Origin: Kiritimatiellales bacterium
GTDB lineage: Bacteria; Verrucomicrobiota; Kiritimatiellia; Kiritimatiellales; Pontiellaceae
Reading direction: 5' to 3'
DNA: 10,253 nt
Assembly: GCA_015486775.1 (NCBI GenBank)
Contig: WFRA01000275.1
Coordinates: 1 to 10,253 of the forward strand
Below are positions 1 through 6,466 of the stretch, piece by piece. The first letter of the stretch is position 1, and each line of letters starts with the position of its first letter. The position numbers were made by a program, and so were the translations under genes. The notes beneath the pieces were generated by a model, which saw only the letters and a program-made list of their open reading frames with translations, was not told the origin of the DNA and did not search any database.

Positions 1-61
1 GAGCAATTCCTTCTACCGGGTTCACGGGAGCCACTGACGCAGGATTGGGAAGGGGAAGTGA

Positions 62-1264
62 ATGAGTGCGACAACGGCAGACTATCTTGTAGTTGGCGGC
101 GGGATCATCGGGGTGAACATGGCGCGGCATCTGAAGCGTCGCCACCCGGGAGCCTCCGTCCACGTGGTGGACAAGGAGCCGGAACTGGCACTGCACGGCA
201 GCGGGCGCAACAGCGGGGTGGTGCATTCCGGATTCTACTACACCGCCAATTCCCTCAAGGCACGCTTCACCCGCGATGGCAATATTGCGCTGAAGGATTT
301 TATCCGGGAGCGGAAGATTCCCCTCAACGAGTGCGGCAAACTGGTGGTGGCCAAGGATGAATCGGAGCTTCCCACGCTGGATCTGCTGCTGGAACGCGGA
401 AAGGCGAACGGGGTCGAGCTGCACAAGATCACGGAGGCCGAGGCCAAGGCCATCGAGCCGAGGGTCAAGACCTGCCGGCATGCCCTCTGGAGCCCGAACA
501 CGGCAACGGCCGATCCCGTTCCGGTGCTGGAGGCCTTCCGCAAGGAGGCGGCCGACATGGGCATTGAGTTCCACTGTTCGGAACCTTTTGCCAAGTGCGA
601 GGGCAACCGGGTGTGGACGCGTACGCGGGAGTTCGATGCGGGCTATGTGGTCAATGCCGCCGGGCTTCATGCGGACAAGGTGGCGCATCGGTTCGGGTTC
701 GGGAAAAACTATGCCATCCTCCCCTTCAAGGGGCTCTACCTGAAATCCAGCGAACCGGTCGGCAGTTTCAAGACCAACATCTATCCGGTGCCCAACCTGC
801 AAAATCCGTTCCTCGGGGTGCACGTGACGGTGACGGTGGACGGCCACCACAAGATCGGCCCCACGGCGATCCCCGCCTTCTGGCGCGAGCAGTACAAGGG
901 AATGGATAATTTCCGGTTTGGGGAACTGCTCCAGACGATGGGACTCGGTTCCCAATTGATGCTCAAGGCCGACTTCGATTTCCGGCGGCTGGCCTGGGAG
1001 GAGCTCAAGAAATACCGCCGCGCCCATCTCGTCGGGCTCTCGCAGTCGCTGGCCACCGGTCTGGATTTGCCGACGCTGAAGCACTGGGGGCCGTCGGGCA
1101 TCCGCGCTCAGCTGCTCAACCTGGAAAAAAAGAGCCTGGAGATGGATTTTGTGTTCGAGGGCGACGGCAAGTCGTTCCATGTGCTCAACTCGGTTTCGCC
1201 GGGGTGGACCTGCTCGATCCCATTTACGGAATATATGGTGGATGAAATGGAGAAGATGCAGTAG
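62..1264 (+). CDS. FAD-dependent oxidoreductase, L-2-hydroxyglutarate oxidase (LhgO) family
   Basis: This 400-residue protein is a flavoprotein of the DAO/LhgO type. Seen: an N-terminal dinucleotide-binding fold with G-x-G-x-x-G (VGGGIIG, residues 11-17) and an acidic residue ending the second strand (D37); the family signature GSGRNSGVVHSG (about 46-57) followed by YYTANSLKAR; a central LGVHVTVTVDG segment leading into a GP-A-x-x-F-x-R-E-x-Y pattern; and a C-terminal SVSPGWTCSIPFTEY segment matching the family's final FAD contact. Length is normal for the family. Known members oxidise 2-hydroxy acids such as L-2-hydroxyglutarate. In a sugar locus the real substrate may instead be a 2-hydroxy-acid or sugar-acid intermediate; that is inference. 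The ATG is preceded by a strong AAGGGGAAG ribosome site. The next gene starts 32 bases downstream, so co-transcription is likely. Family call is firm, substrate is unknown. Confidence 0.88.
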   Translation: MSATTADYLVVGGGIIGVNMARHLKRRHPGASVHVVDKEPELALHGSGRNSGVVHSGFYYTANSLKARFTRDGNIALKDFIRERKIPLNECGKLVVAKDESELPTLDLLLERGKANGVELHKITEAEAKAIEPRVKTCRHALWSPNTATADPVPVLEAFRKEAADMGIEFHCSEPFAKCEGNRVWTRTREFDAGYVVNAAGLHADKVAHRFGFGKNYAILPFKGLYLKSSEPVGSFKTNIYPVPNLQNPFLGVHVTVTVDGHHKIGPTAIPAFWREQYKGMDNFRFGELLQTMGLGSQLMLKADFDFRRLAWEELKKYRRAHLVGLSQSLATGLDLPTLKHWGPSGIRAQLLNLEKKSLEMDFVFEGDGKSFHVLNSVSPGWTCSIPFTEYMVDEMEKMQ

Positions 1265-1296
1265 CATGCGTCTCTTGTTTAACTGGAGCTGTTGCC

Positions 1297-2079
1297 ATGA
1301 AGGTTGTACTTTTCTGCGGAGGTCTTGGAACCCGGCTGAGGGATTATTCCGATCAGATCCCCAAGCCCATGGTGCCGATCGGCTACCGGCCGGTGCTGTG
1401 GCACGTCATGAAATACTATGCCGATTTCGGCTACAAGGATTTCATCCTCTGCCTGGGCTACAAGGCCGATGTCATCAAGAACTATTTCCTCGACTACGAC
1501 GAGAGCCTGACCAACGATTTCGTGCTCCGGAACGGGGGGAAGGATATCGAGCTGCTCCAAAGCGATATCGACGACTGGCGCATCACCTTCGTCGATACCG
1601 GGCTTTCCTCGAGCATCGCCGAGCGGCTGGTGGCCGTGAAGGATCATCTCGAGGGGGAGGAGGTTTTTCTGGCCAACTACAGCGATGGCCTGACCGACTT
1701 TCCCTTGCCCGGGCTGGTGGAGGAGCATAGGCATTCCGGAGCCGTGGCCAGCTTCCTCTGCATCAAGCCCTACCACAGTTTCCATTGCGTCGATGTCGAT
1801 CCAAAAAACGGTCTTGTGCGGAAGATCGAGGACACCACCCAGGCCGACTTTTGGGTCAATGGCGGATATTTCGTGTTGAGCCAGGAGATTTTCGACTATA
1901 TCGACAAAGGGGATGAACTCGTTCACGAACCCTTCCAGAAGCTGATCGCCGAATCCAGGTTGTATGCCCGAAAATACACGGGATTCTGGGGTTGCATGGA
2001 CACCTTCAAGGAAAAGCAGATGCTCGACGATCTTTTTGATTCCGGCCAGGCTCCATGGGTGCGGAAGAAGGCGGACTGA
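1297..2079 (+). CDS. rfbF: Glucose-1-phosphate cytidylyltransferase-like sugar nucleotidyltransferase
   Basis: A 260-residue cytoplasmic nucleotidyltransferase that should couple a sugar-1-phosphate to an NTP, releasing pyrophosphate. In the RfbF family the product is CDP-glucose, the entry to CDP-deoxysugars. Seen: the nucleotide-binding loop GGLGTRL (8-14), IPKPM with its sugar-phosphate-binding lysine K23, the metal/sugar-site YSDGLTD (128-134; RfbF proteins usually read YGDG), WVNGGYFV (186-193) and the family C-terminal pattern GFWGCMDTFKEK (229-240). The ATG has a TGGAG ribosome site 8 bases upstream. It sits between the flavoprotein and a PIG-L deacetylase, all on one strand with short gaps. 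The expected partner CDP-glucose 4,6-dehydratase (RfbG) is absent and may lie left of the window. CTP specificity is inferred from overall family resemblance only; another nucleotide is possible. Confidence 0.85.
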   Translation: MKVVLFCGGLGTRLRDYSDQIPKPMVPIGYRPVLWHVMKYYADFGYKDFILCLGYKADVIKNYFLDYDESLTNDFVLRNGGKDIELLQSDIDDWRITFVDTGLSSSIAERLVAVKDHLEGEEVFLANYSDGLTDFPLPGLVEEHRHSGAVASFLCIKPYHSFHCVDVDPKNGLVRKIEDTTQADFWVNGGYFVLSQEIFDYIDKGDELVHEPFQKLIAESRLYARKYTGFWGCMDTFKEKQMLDDLFDSGQAPWVRKKAD

Positions 2080-2097
2080 GCGCACGGGAAGATTCCA

Positions 2098-2757
2098 ATG
2101 CTTGGATGGATACCAAAAACCGAACCCGGCCGCCCCCTGAGGGTGCTTTGCCTCGGCGCGCATTCCGACGATATCGAAATCGGCTGCGGCGCCACCCTGA
2201 TGGCGATGGCCGCGAAGTTCCAATCTCTGGAAGTCCGATGGCTGGTCTTTAGCGGCGACCACGCCCGCAGCGAGGAAGCCCGGGCCAGCGCCGCCCATTG
2301 GCTGGAGCCGGTTCCTGCGAAACAGATCGACCTGCATGGTTTTCGGGATGGTTTTTTCCCGGATGAATGGGCGGAAATCAAAACCGTGTTCGAGCGGCTG
2401 AAAAACGGGTTCGAGCCGGATCTAATTTTTACCCACGCCCGGACAGACCTCCACCAGGACCACCGGATCGTGAACGAGCTTACGTGGAATACCTTCCGCG
2501 ACCACGCGGTGCTGGAATACGAGATTCCGAAATACGATGGCGACCTCGCAACCCCCAATTTCTATGTGCCCGTTCCCGAGCAGATCGCCCGGGCCAAGGC
2601 TTCGGCATTGAGCCGGTTTTTCGGGAGCCAGCAAAACAAGCATTGGTTTAGTGAGGAGCTATTTCTGGGGCTGATGCGGCTTCGCGGAGTGGAATCGCAC
2701 GCCCCCTCGGGGTATGCCGAAGGATTCCACATGCGCAAGGTTTGCATGGGGTTCTAA
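2098..2757 (+). CDS. PIG-L/LmbE family zinc-dependent N-deacetylase
   Basis: A 219-residue protein of the PIG-L superfamily, whose members remove acetyl groups from N-acetylated sugars or pseudo-saccharides. Seen: after a short beta-strand (RVLCLG) comes the first metal motif AHSDDIEIGCG (21-31; H22, D24 and D25 match the family's AHPDD), then a second metal motif H113-A-R-T-D-L-H119-Q-D121-H122, and the C-terminal YAEGFHMRK typical of the sugar-locus branch. No signal peptide is visible, so it should act in the cytoplasm, probably on a nucleotide-sugar or lipid-linked intermediate. The ATG lies 18 bases after the preceding stop with GGGAAG about 7 bases upstream. Possible role: exposing an amine that a GNAT acyltransferase encoded further right re-acylates with a different group. 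That link is inference; the substrate cannot be read from sequence. Confidence 0.87.
   Translation: MLGWIPKTEPGRPLRVLCLGAHSDDIEIGCGATLMAMAAKFQSLEVRWLVFSGDHARSEEARASAAHWLEPVPAKQIDLHGFRDGFFPDEWAEIKTVFERLKNGFEPDLIFTHARTDLHQDHRIVNELTWNTFRDHAVLEYEIPKYDGDLATPNFYVPVPEQIARAKASALSRFFGSQQNKHWFSEELFLGLMRLRGVESHAPSGYAEGFHMRKVCMGF
2218..2232. repeat. TTCCA-N5-TGGAA palindrome, copy 1
   Basis: Exact arms with spacer ATCTC, inside the PIG-L deacetylase gene, read in the frame TTC-CAA-TCT-CTG-GAA. A one-mismatch relative lies over this gene's start codon (2093-2107). Confidence 0.45.
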
Positions 2758-2906
2758 AATGGAAGGCGGAAAGAAGGAAGCGCCTCCTCGTGGCATCGGG
2801 TGTCGTGGAGGCCGGCTTCCGGCGGTCGATGGGCAAGCATGTGCCGGAGGGCAGGATTCGGGAAAGGCGCCGTGGAAAGTGTGGAAAAATTAAAAGCGAG
2901 GCGATT
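2758..2906. other. Non-coding spacer with short dyads
   Basis: These 149 bases separate the deacetylase from the epimerase. An open frame crosses them into the epimerase, but its translation is dominated by Lys/Arg/Gly and has no family resemblance, so I treat it as non-coding. It contains a tight hairpin GCCGG-CTT-CCGGC (2811-2823) and a wider inverted pair GCCTCC (2782-2787) / GGAGGC (2807-2812). Neither is followed by a T run, so no intrinsic terminator is evident. No convincing promoter was found. Confidence 0.35.
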
Positions 2907-3440
2907 ATGATATTTGAACCAACCCCCCTAGAGGATGCCTGGGTCATCACCCAGAAACCCATCGGCGACGACCGCGGCTATTTCGCGCGCGCCTTTTGCC
3001 AAAAGGAGTTCGAGGAGCACGGCATTCTCTCCCGGGTTGCCCAGGCCAACACCTCCTTCAGCAAGGATGCCGGCACGCTGCGCGGCATGCACTACCAGAT
3101 CGAACCCGCCCTCGAGACCAAGTTCATCCGTTGCGCCCGGGGCACCATCTACGACGTGATCGTGGACATGCGCCCCGGTTCGCCGACCTATCTGCGGCAC
3201 TTCGGGACCGAGCTGACGCCGGACAACATGAAAATGGTGTTCGTTCCGGGCGGGTTTGCCCATGGTTTCCTGACCTTGGAACCCGATTCGCAGGCCTACT
3301 ACCTGGTCGGCGAGTTCTATGCCCCGGAGTGCGAGCGCGGCGTGCGCTACAACGACCCCGCCCTGGGGATCGAGTGGCCGATCGAACCTGTGGTGGTGAG
3401 CGACAAGGATCGGAGCTGGCCGCTCCTTTCCGTCAGGTAG
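2907..3440 (+). CDS. rfbC: dTDP-4-dehydrorhamnose 3,5-epimerase-family protein (RmlC-like)
   Basis: A 177-residue cupin-fold epimerase that acts on 4-keto-6-deoxy nucleotide sugars. Seen: LRGMHYQ carrying the family's catalytic histidine, the following ETKFIRC lysine, VDMRPGSPT with the partner aspartate, VPGGFAHGF, and YAPECERGVRYNDPALGIEWP at the C-terminal third. Together these give the classic RmlC order and full family length. The ATG at 2907 is chosen over an in-frame ATG 165 bases upstream because the extension lacks homology and overlaps the deacetylase gene, whereas GCGAGG sits just before 2907 and the protein then starts exactly where the family does. Odd: the usual T-D-Y-Y before APE reads G-E-F-Y, with one tyrosine replaced. 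With a CDP-glucose-type nucleotidyltransferase nearby, the substrate could be a CDP- rather than dTDP-sugar; this is inference. Confidence 0.88.
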   Translation: MIFEPTPLEDAWVITQKPIGDDRGYFARAFCQKEFEEHGILSRVAQANTSFSKDAGTLRGMHYQIEPALETKFIRCARGTIYDVIVDMRPGSPTYLRHFGTELTPDNMKMVFVPGGFAHGFLTLEPDSQAYYLVGEFYAPECERGVRYNDPALGIEWPIEPVVVSDKDRSWPLLSVR

Positions 3441-3541
3441 GATATCCATCTTCGATCAAGGCCATGACCTGCCTCGCGGAGAGGGGAAGCCGCTAGTCCG
3501 AAATATACCCGTTTTCTGTTGGGTTGATGCGTTTGCCGTCA

Positions 3542-3557
3542 TGGCACGAGTCTTGCT
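3542..3557 (+). promoter_or_regulatory. Sigma-54 (RpoN) promoter, -24/-12
   Basis: TGGCACG-AGTC-TTGCT matches the sigma-54 consensus TGGCACG-N4-TTGCW at every defined base. The GG (3543-3544) and GC (3555-3556) doublets have the required 10-base spacing. It is in the only sizeable gap of the right module and points toward the ABC exporter. The predicted transcript start is near 3568, giving a leader of about 79 bases. Sigma-54 promoters need an enhancer-binding activator; its site would lie upstream, in the relatively AT-rich stretch around 3495-3535, but no specific operator can be named. The whole exporter-to-glycosyltransferase operon (3647-9567) would be under this control. Confidence 0.8.
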
Positions 3558-3567
3558 CTAACCAAAT

Positions 3568-3646
3568 AACAAAAACCATGCCGTCGTGGAATCCCGGTTT
3601 GCTCTGAGCGGCAATCGGGATTTTTGCCGTTGGAGATTGGAACATT
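3568..3646 (+). promoter_or_regulatory. Structured 5' leader with two competing hairpins
   Basis: Between the predicted sigma-54 transcript start and the exporter ATG the RNA can form hairpin A: 3590-3602 pairs with 3611-3622 (core AATCCCG/CGGGATT, one wobble, one bulged T, loop about 3603-3610), followed directly by TTT (3623-3625). It can alternatively form hairpin B: CGGCAA (3609-3614) with TTGCCG (3624-3629). Both need 3611-3614, so they exclude each other. A nine-codon mini-ORF (ATG 3578, TGA 3605-3607) runs through the 5' arm of hairpin A and stops in its loop, but it has no visible ribosome site. The arrangement resembles an attenuator or switch; this is inference from pairing alone. 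Confidence 0.4.
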
Positions 3647-5359
3647 ATGCTGATATTGGAAAAACTACGGCTGATTTTGAGGCTGATGGATGCGAGGGAC
3701 CGGCGCAAGCTTGCGCTGATCAGCCTGCTGTCGATCATTACCGGCCTGCTCGGCGTGGCGGGGATCGCCTCGGTGCTGCCCTTCATCGGGCTGGTTTCCA
3801 ATCCGTCGCTGATGGAGACCAACCGGTTTATCCTGGCCTTCAAGGAGGTTACGGGGATCGACTCGCGCGGAGGAATGATTATTGCGTTCGGTGGCATCTC
3901 CCTCTTCCTGATCATTTTCGGCAACTTGGTTGCCGCGTTCGAGAGCTGGTACGGCGAACTGTTCGGGGCGCAGAAAAACCGGGAGCTTTCCGTGCGGCTG
4001 CTGGAAAACTGGCTGCACACCGATGCGCTGGAGTTCGAGAAGAAAAAGAGCGCCGAACGGGCGAAGGAGATCCTTTCGGATGTCGAGCGCATTCTGGTCG
4101 ACACCCTTTTTTCCATGCTCGACCTGCTGTCGGAATTCATCGTGACCCTCTTTATCGTGGTGCTGCTGCTCTGGGTGGACTGGGCGGTCACACTGGTTGT
4201 TTTCGGCGTGCTGCTGGTCGTCCATCTGGCGATCCATGCCTTTACCTCTTCCTACATGACCCGGACGGGGAAGGAATACACCCGGCTGGAGTCCTCCATT
4301 TTCTGCCGCGTGCTGGAGGCGCTCAAGCTGCAAAAGGAGATCAAGCTCAACGGCATATCGCGGTTTTTCGTGGATCGCTTTTCCGAGTCGAGCCGCCGCA
4401 TGGTGCGCAACCAGATGTGGCGGTCGGTGGTCGGCGAAATGCCCAACCGTATCTTCGAGGTGGTGGCCTTTGGAACGGTGCTCCTGGTGGCCATCTATTT
4501 TGCCGTCTTTTCGGACTCCGACACCGAGCCGGTCACGCTGATCGGAATGTATGCCTTTGCCGCCTACCGGCTCATGCCCTCCGTCGCGTCGATTTTTGCC
4601 AATCTGGAGAATATCTGGTACGACTCGGCCGATCTGGAGGGGCTTGTCCTTTCCTTGAGGAAACCCGATCCGGACAGCGATCCGCCCGGCGCGTGCACGT
4701 TCCGCGAAACCATTGCGCTTTCCGGCATTTCGTTCAGCTTTTCCGAGCACGGCCCCTTCCACCTGGACGGGCTGGATCTGGAGTTCCCGGCCAACCGGAT
4801 GACCTGCGTCAAGGGGCGGACTGGCTGCGGGAAATCGACCGTGCTCTATCTGGTTGCGGGACTCTACCAACCGGCCGCCGGCTCCATCCTGCTGGACGGG
4901 GAGGCGGTCGATGTCTACCGCAGCGATGCGTGGAAAAAGCAGATTGGCTTTGTTCCCGCGCAGGTCAACCTCCTGGATGCGAGCCTCTACGAAAACATTG
5001 CGCTGGGGATGGACTATGCGGCGATCGACCAGGAGCGGGTGCGGGAGGTTTGCGCCCTGGTGGAGCTGGATGGACATATCCAGGGACTGGAACGCGGCTA
5101 CGATTCGGTCTACGGCGAGGGCGGGCTCTCCTTCAGCAGTGGGCAGATCCAGAAGGTCGGGATTGCACGGGCGCTCTACCGCAGGCCCAGGCTGCTGCTT
5201 CTGGACGAAAGCACCGATGCCTTCGATCTCGAAACGGAAAACACGGTGCTCTCGCGGCTGACCGCGATCAAAGGCATGACGATCATCTTCGTCTCCCACC
5301 GGCCTTCGGTGATGGAGCATGCGGACTGTATAATCGACTTGGAAAAACGGCTGGACTAG
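3647..5359 (+). CDS. ABC exporter, fused membrane and ATPase domains (MsbA/PglK-type)
   Basis: A 570-residue half-transporter expected to work as a dimer in the inner membrane, exporting or flipping a lipid-linked saccharide or similar product with ATP. Seen: hydrophobic segments at about 22-50, 77-97, 163-197 (two passes), 270-288 and 296-316, consistent with a type IV exporter membrane domain. The ATPase domain follows: Walker A GRTGCGKST (390-398), Q-loop glutamine Q439, signature FSSGQ (496-500, where LSGGQ is usual), Walker B LLLLDE (516-521) and H-loop H551. The start has TGGAGATTGG upstream and is the first gene after the sigma-54 promoter and leader. A fused exporter rather than separate Wzm/Wzt proteins suggests a PglK-like oligosaccharide flippase, but other lipid or peptide cargo cannot be excluded. 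Its stop is immediately followed by the next gene's ATG. Confidence 0.88.
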   Translation: MLILEKLRLILRLMDARDRRKLALISLLSIITGLLGVAGIASVLPFIGLVSNPSLMETNRFILAFKEVTGIDSRGGMIIAFGGISLFLIIFGNLVAAFESWYGELFGAQKNRELSVRLLENWLHTDALEFEKKKSAERAKEILSDVERILVDTLFSMLDLLSEFIVTLFIVVLLLWVDWAVTLVVFGVLLVVHLAIHAFTSSYMTRTGKEYTRLESSIFCRVLEALKLQKEIKLNGISRFFVDRFSESSRRMVRNQMWRSVVGEMPNRIFEVVAFGTVLLVAIYFAVFSDSDTEPVTLIGMYAFAAYRLMPSVASIFANLENIWYDSADLEGLVLSLRKPDPDSDPPGACTFRETIALSGISFSFSEHGPFHLDGLDLEFPANRMTCVKGRTGCGKSTVLYLVAGLYQPAAGSILLDGEAVDVYRSDAWKKQIGFVPAQVNLLDASLYENIALGMDYAAIDQERVREVCALVELDGHIQGLERGYDSVYGEGGLSFSSGQIQKVGIARALYRRPRLLLLDESTDAFDLETENTVLSRLTAIKGMTIIFVSHRPSVMEHADCIIDLEKRLD

Positions 5360-6466
5360 ATGGCGGGACTGAAGCAAGGAATACGGGTGGAGCGGCTGGA
5401 ACTGGATCCGGGCCTGTGCGGGCTTGCATCCGAATGGGACGGCTTGCTGGAGCAAAGCTCGCGCCCCACCGTTTTTTCCTCGTTCGATTTTGTCTACACC
5501 TCATGCCTCCATTTCAAGGAGGACGAGGAGATCTTCTTCCTCTTTTTCCGGGAGGCCGCCAGCAACGACCTGCTTGCCATTTTCCCCATGAGCCTCTGCC
5601 GGGAAAAGATCCATGGATTGGAAGTCCGGGTGCTGGCCCACGGCATCACCACCATGGGCACGGACGTCGACAAGCCCTATCCCATCATCCGCCACGATGC
5701 CGAAGAAGTCTGCTGGAAACGCTTCCGCGACTATTTCCGCAGGGAGTTCCGGAAGTGGGACGTGATCGACTACGACGAGCTCTGGCCGGAGTCCTTCCTG
5801 CACACGCACCTAAAACCCCTCTTCCCGTTTCCTCGCTACTGGACCAAGACCTCCCCCGGCCCCGATTCCCCCATCGTGAAGCTCGACGGCGACTGGGACG
5901 ATTTCTGGATGGGGCACCGCAAGCTGCGCAAAAAATCCCGCAAGCTCGAAAAAAAGCTGGGCGAAAACCTCTCGTATGCCGTGACCGGCGACCCCGCCGA
6001 GGTTGAACCATGCCTGGACGACTACATCGCCACCGAACTGGTGAGCTGGAAGGCGGGGCAGCTCGTCTCCGCGCCGGATCGCCAAAAATTCTACCACGAC
6101 CTTTTCCCGAAGATGGCCGCCAAGAACCGCCTCTTCTTCGGCGTGCTGCGCGACCGGGAAAAAGTGGTGTCGGTCGAAATCGCCTACACCTTCGGGGATC
6201 GCGTCTTCTTTGCCCACGGCACCTACGACCCCGCCTATGCCGACCTTTCGCCCGGTACCGTCAATTCGTCGCGCCTGATTCGCTTCTTCCACGGAAAGGG
6301 CTTTGCGGAGGGGGACTTCCTGGCGGGATTTTCGGGCTACAACAACCCCTGGGCCTACCGGATCGAAAAGAGCGTCGATATCGTGATCCGCAGGATGGGC
6401 TGGCGCAACTGGTTGCTGGCCGCAATCCACCTCTGGAAAAAGAAACCCTGGAGGAAGTCGCCATGA
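5360..6466 (+). CDS. GNAT acyltransferase, FemAB/BcsL (CelD) type, first of a pair
   Basis: A 368-residue protein resembling the double-GNAT acyltransferases found in exopolysaccharide loci (Acetyltransf_6 / BcsL-CelD group). Seen: an N-terminal region with FSSFDFVYT (39-47), the place where this family reads 'F-x-S-x-x-W/F'; a basic helix GHRKLRKKSRKLEKK (185-199) typical of the junction between the two GNAT halves; and a C-terminal GNAT half with the internal strands RLFFGVLRDREKVVSVEIAYTFGDRVFF and a YDPAYADLSPGTVN turn (289-302). No signal peptide or membrane segment is evident. Likely role: transferring an acyl or aminoacyl group onto a sugar amine or hydroxyl. The ATG touches the exporter's stop codon and the last bases overlap the next gene (ATGA, 6463-6466), indicating translational coupling. 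Acyl donor and acceptor are unknown. Confidence 0.8.
   Translation: MAGLKQGIRVERLELDPGLCGLASEWDGLLEQSSRPTVFSSFDFVYTSCLHFKEDEEIFFLFFREAASNDLLAIFPMSLCREKIHGLEVRVLAHGITTMGTDVDKPYPIIRHDAEEVCWKRFRDYFRREFRKWDVIDYDELWPESFLHTHLKPLFPFPRYWTKTSPGPDSPIVKLDGDWDDFWMGHRKLRKKSRKLEKKLGENLSYAVTGDPAEVEPCLDDYIATELVSWKAGQLVSAPDRQKFYHDLFPKMAAKNRLFFGVLRDREKVVSVEIAYTFGDRVFFAHGTYDPAYADLSPGTVNSSRLIRFFHGKGFAEGDFLAGFSGYNNPWAYRIEKSVDIVIRRMGWRNWLLAAIHLWKKKPWRKSP

Noticed and set aside
1..65. Possible 3' end of an upstream gene
   Set aside because: One frame stops at 35-37 and another at 63-65, giving an ATGA overlap with the flavoprotein start. At most about 20 codons are visible and neither tail is recognisable, so no call is made.
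2742..2906. N-terminal extension of the RmlC-like epimerase from an upstream in-frame ATG
   Set aside because: The 55-residue extension is Lys/Arg-rich, without family homology, overlaps the deacetylase, and the ribosome site and family start fit position 2907.
3475..3493. GCGG...CCGC dyad after the epimerase as an intrinsic terminator
   Set aside because: Only four pairs around a ten-base loop and no T run follows.
3578..3607. Nine-codon leader peptide as a real gene
   Set aside because: No ribosome-binding site and only about 10 bases from the predicted transcript start; kept only as part of the leader-structure finding.
3665..5455. Long open frame on the - strand (about 596 residues)
   Set aside because: It is the antisense shadow of the ABC exporter; its translation is His/Gln/Arg-biased and low-complexity with no domain.
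3586..6006. Long + strand open frame (about 806 residues) across the exporter and first GNAT genes
   Set aside because: A frame shadow typical of high-GC DNA; the overlapping frames carry all the conserved ABC and GNAT motifs.
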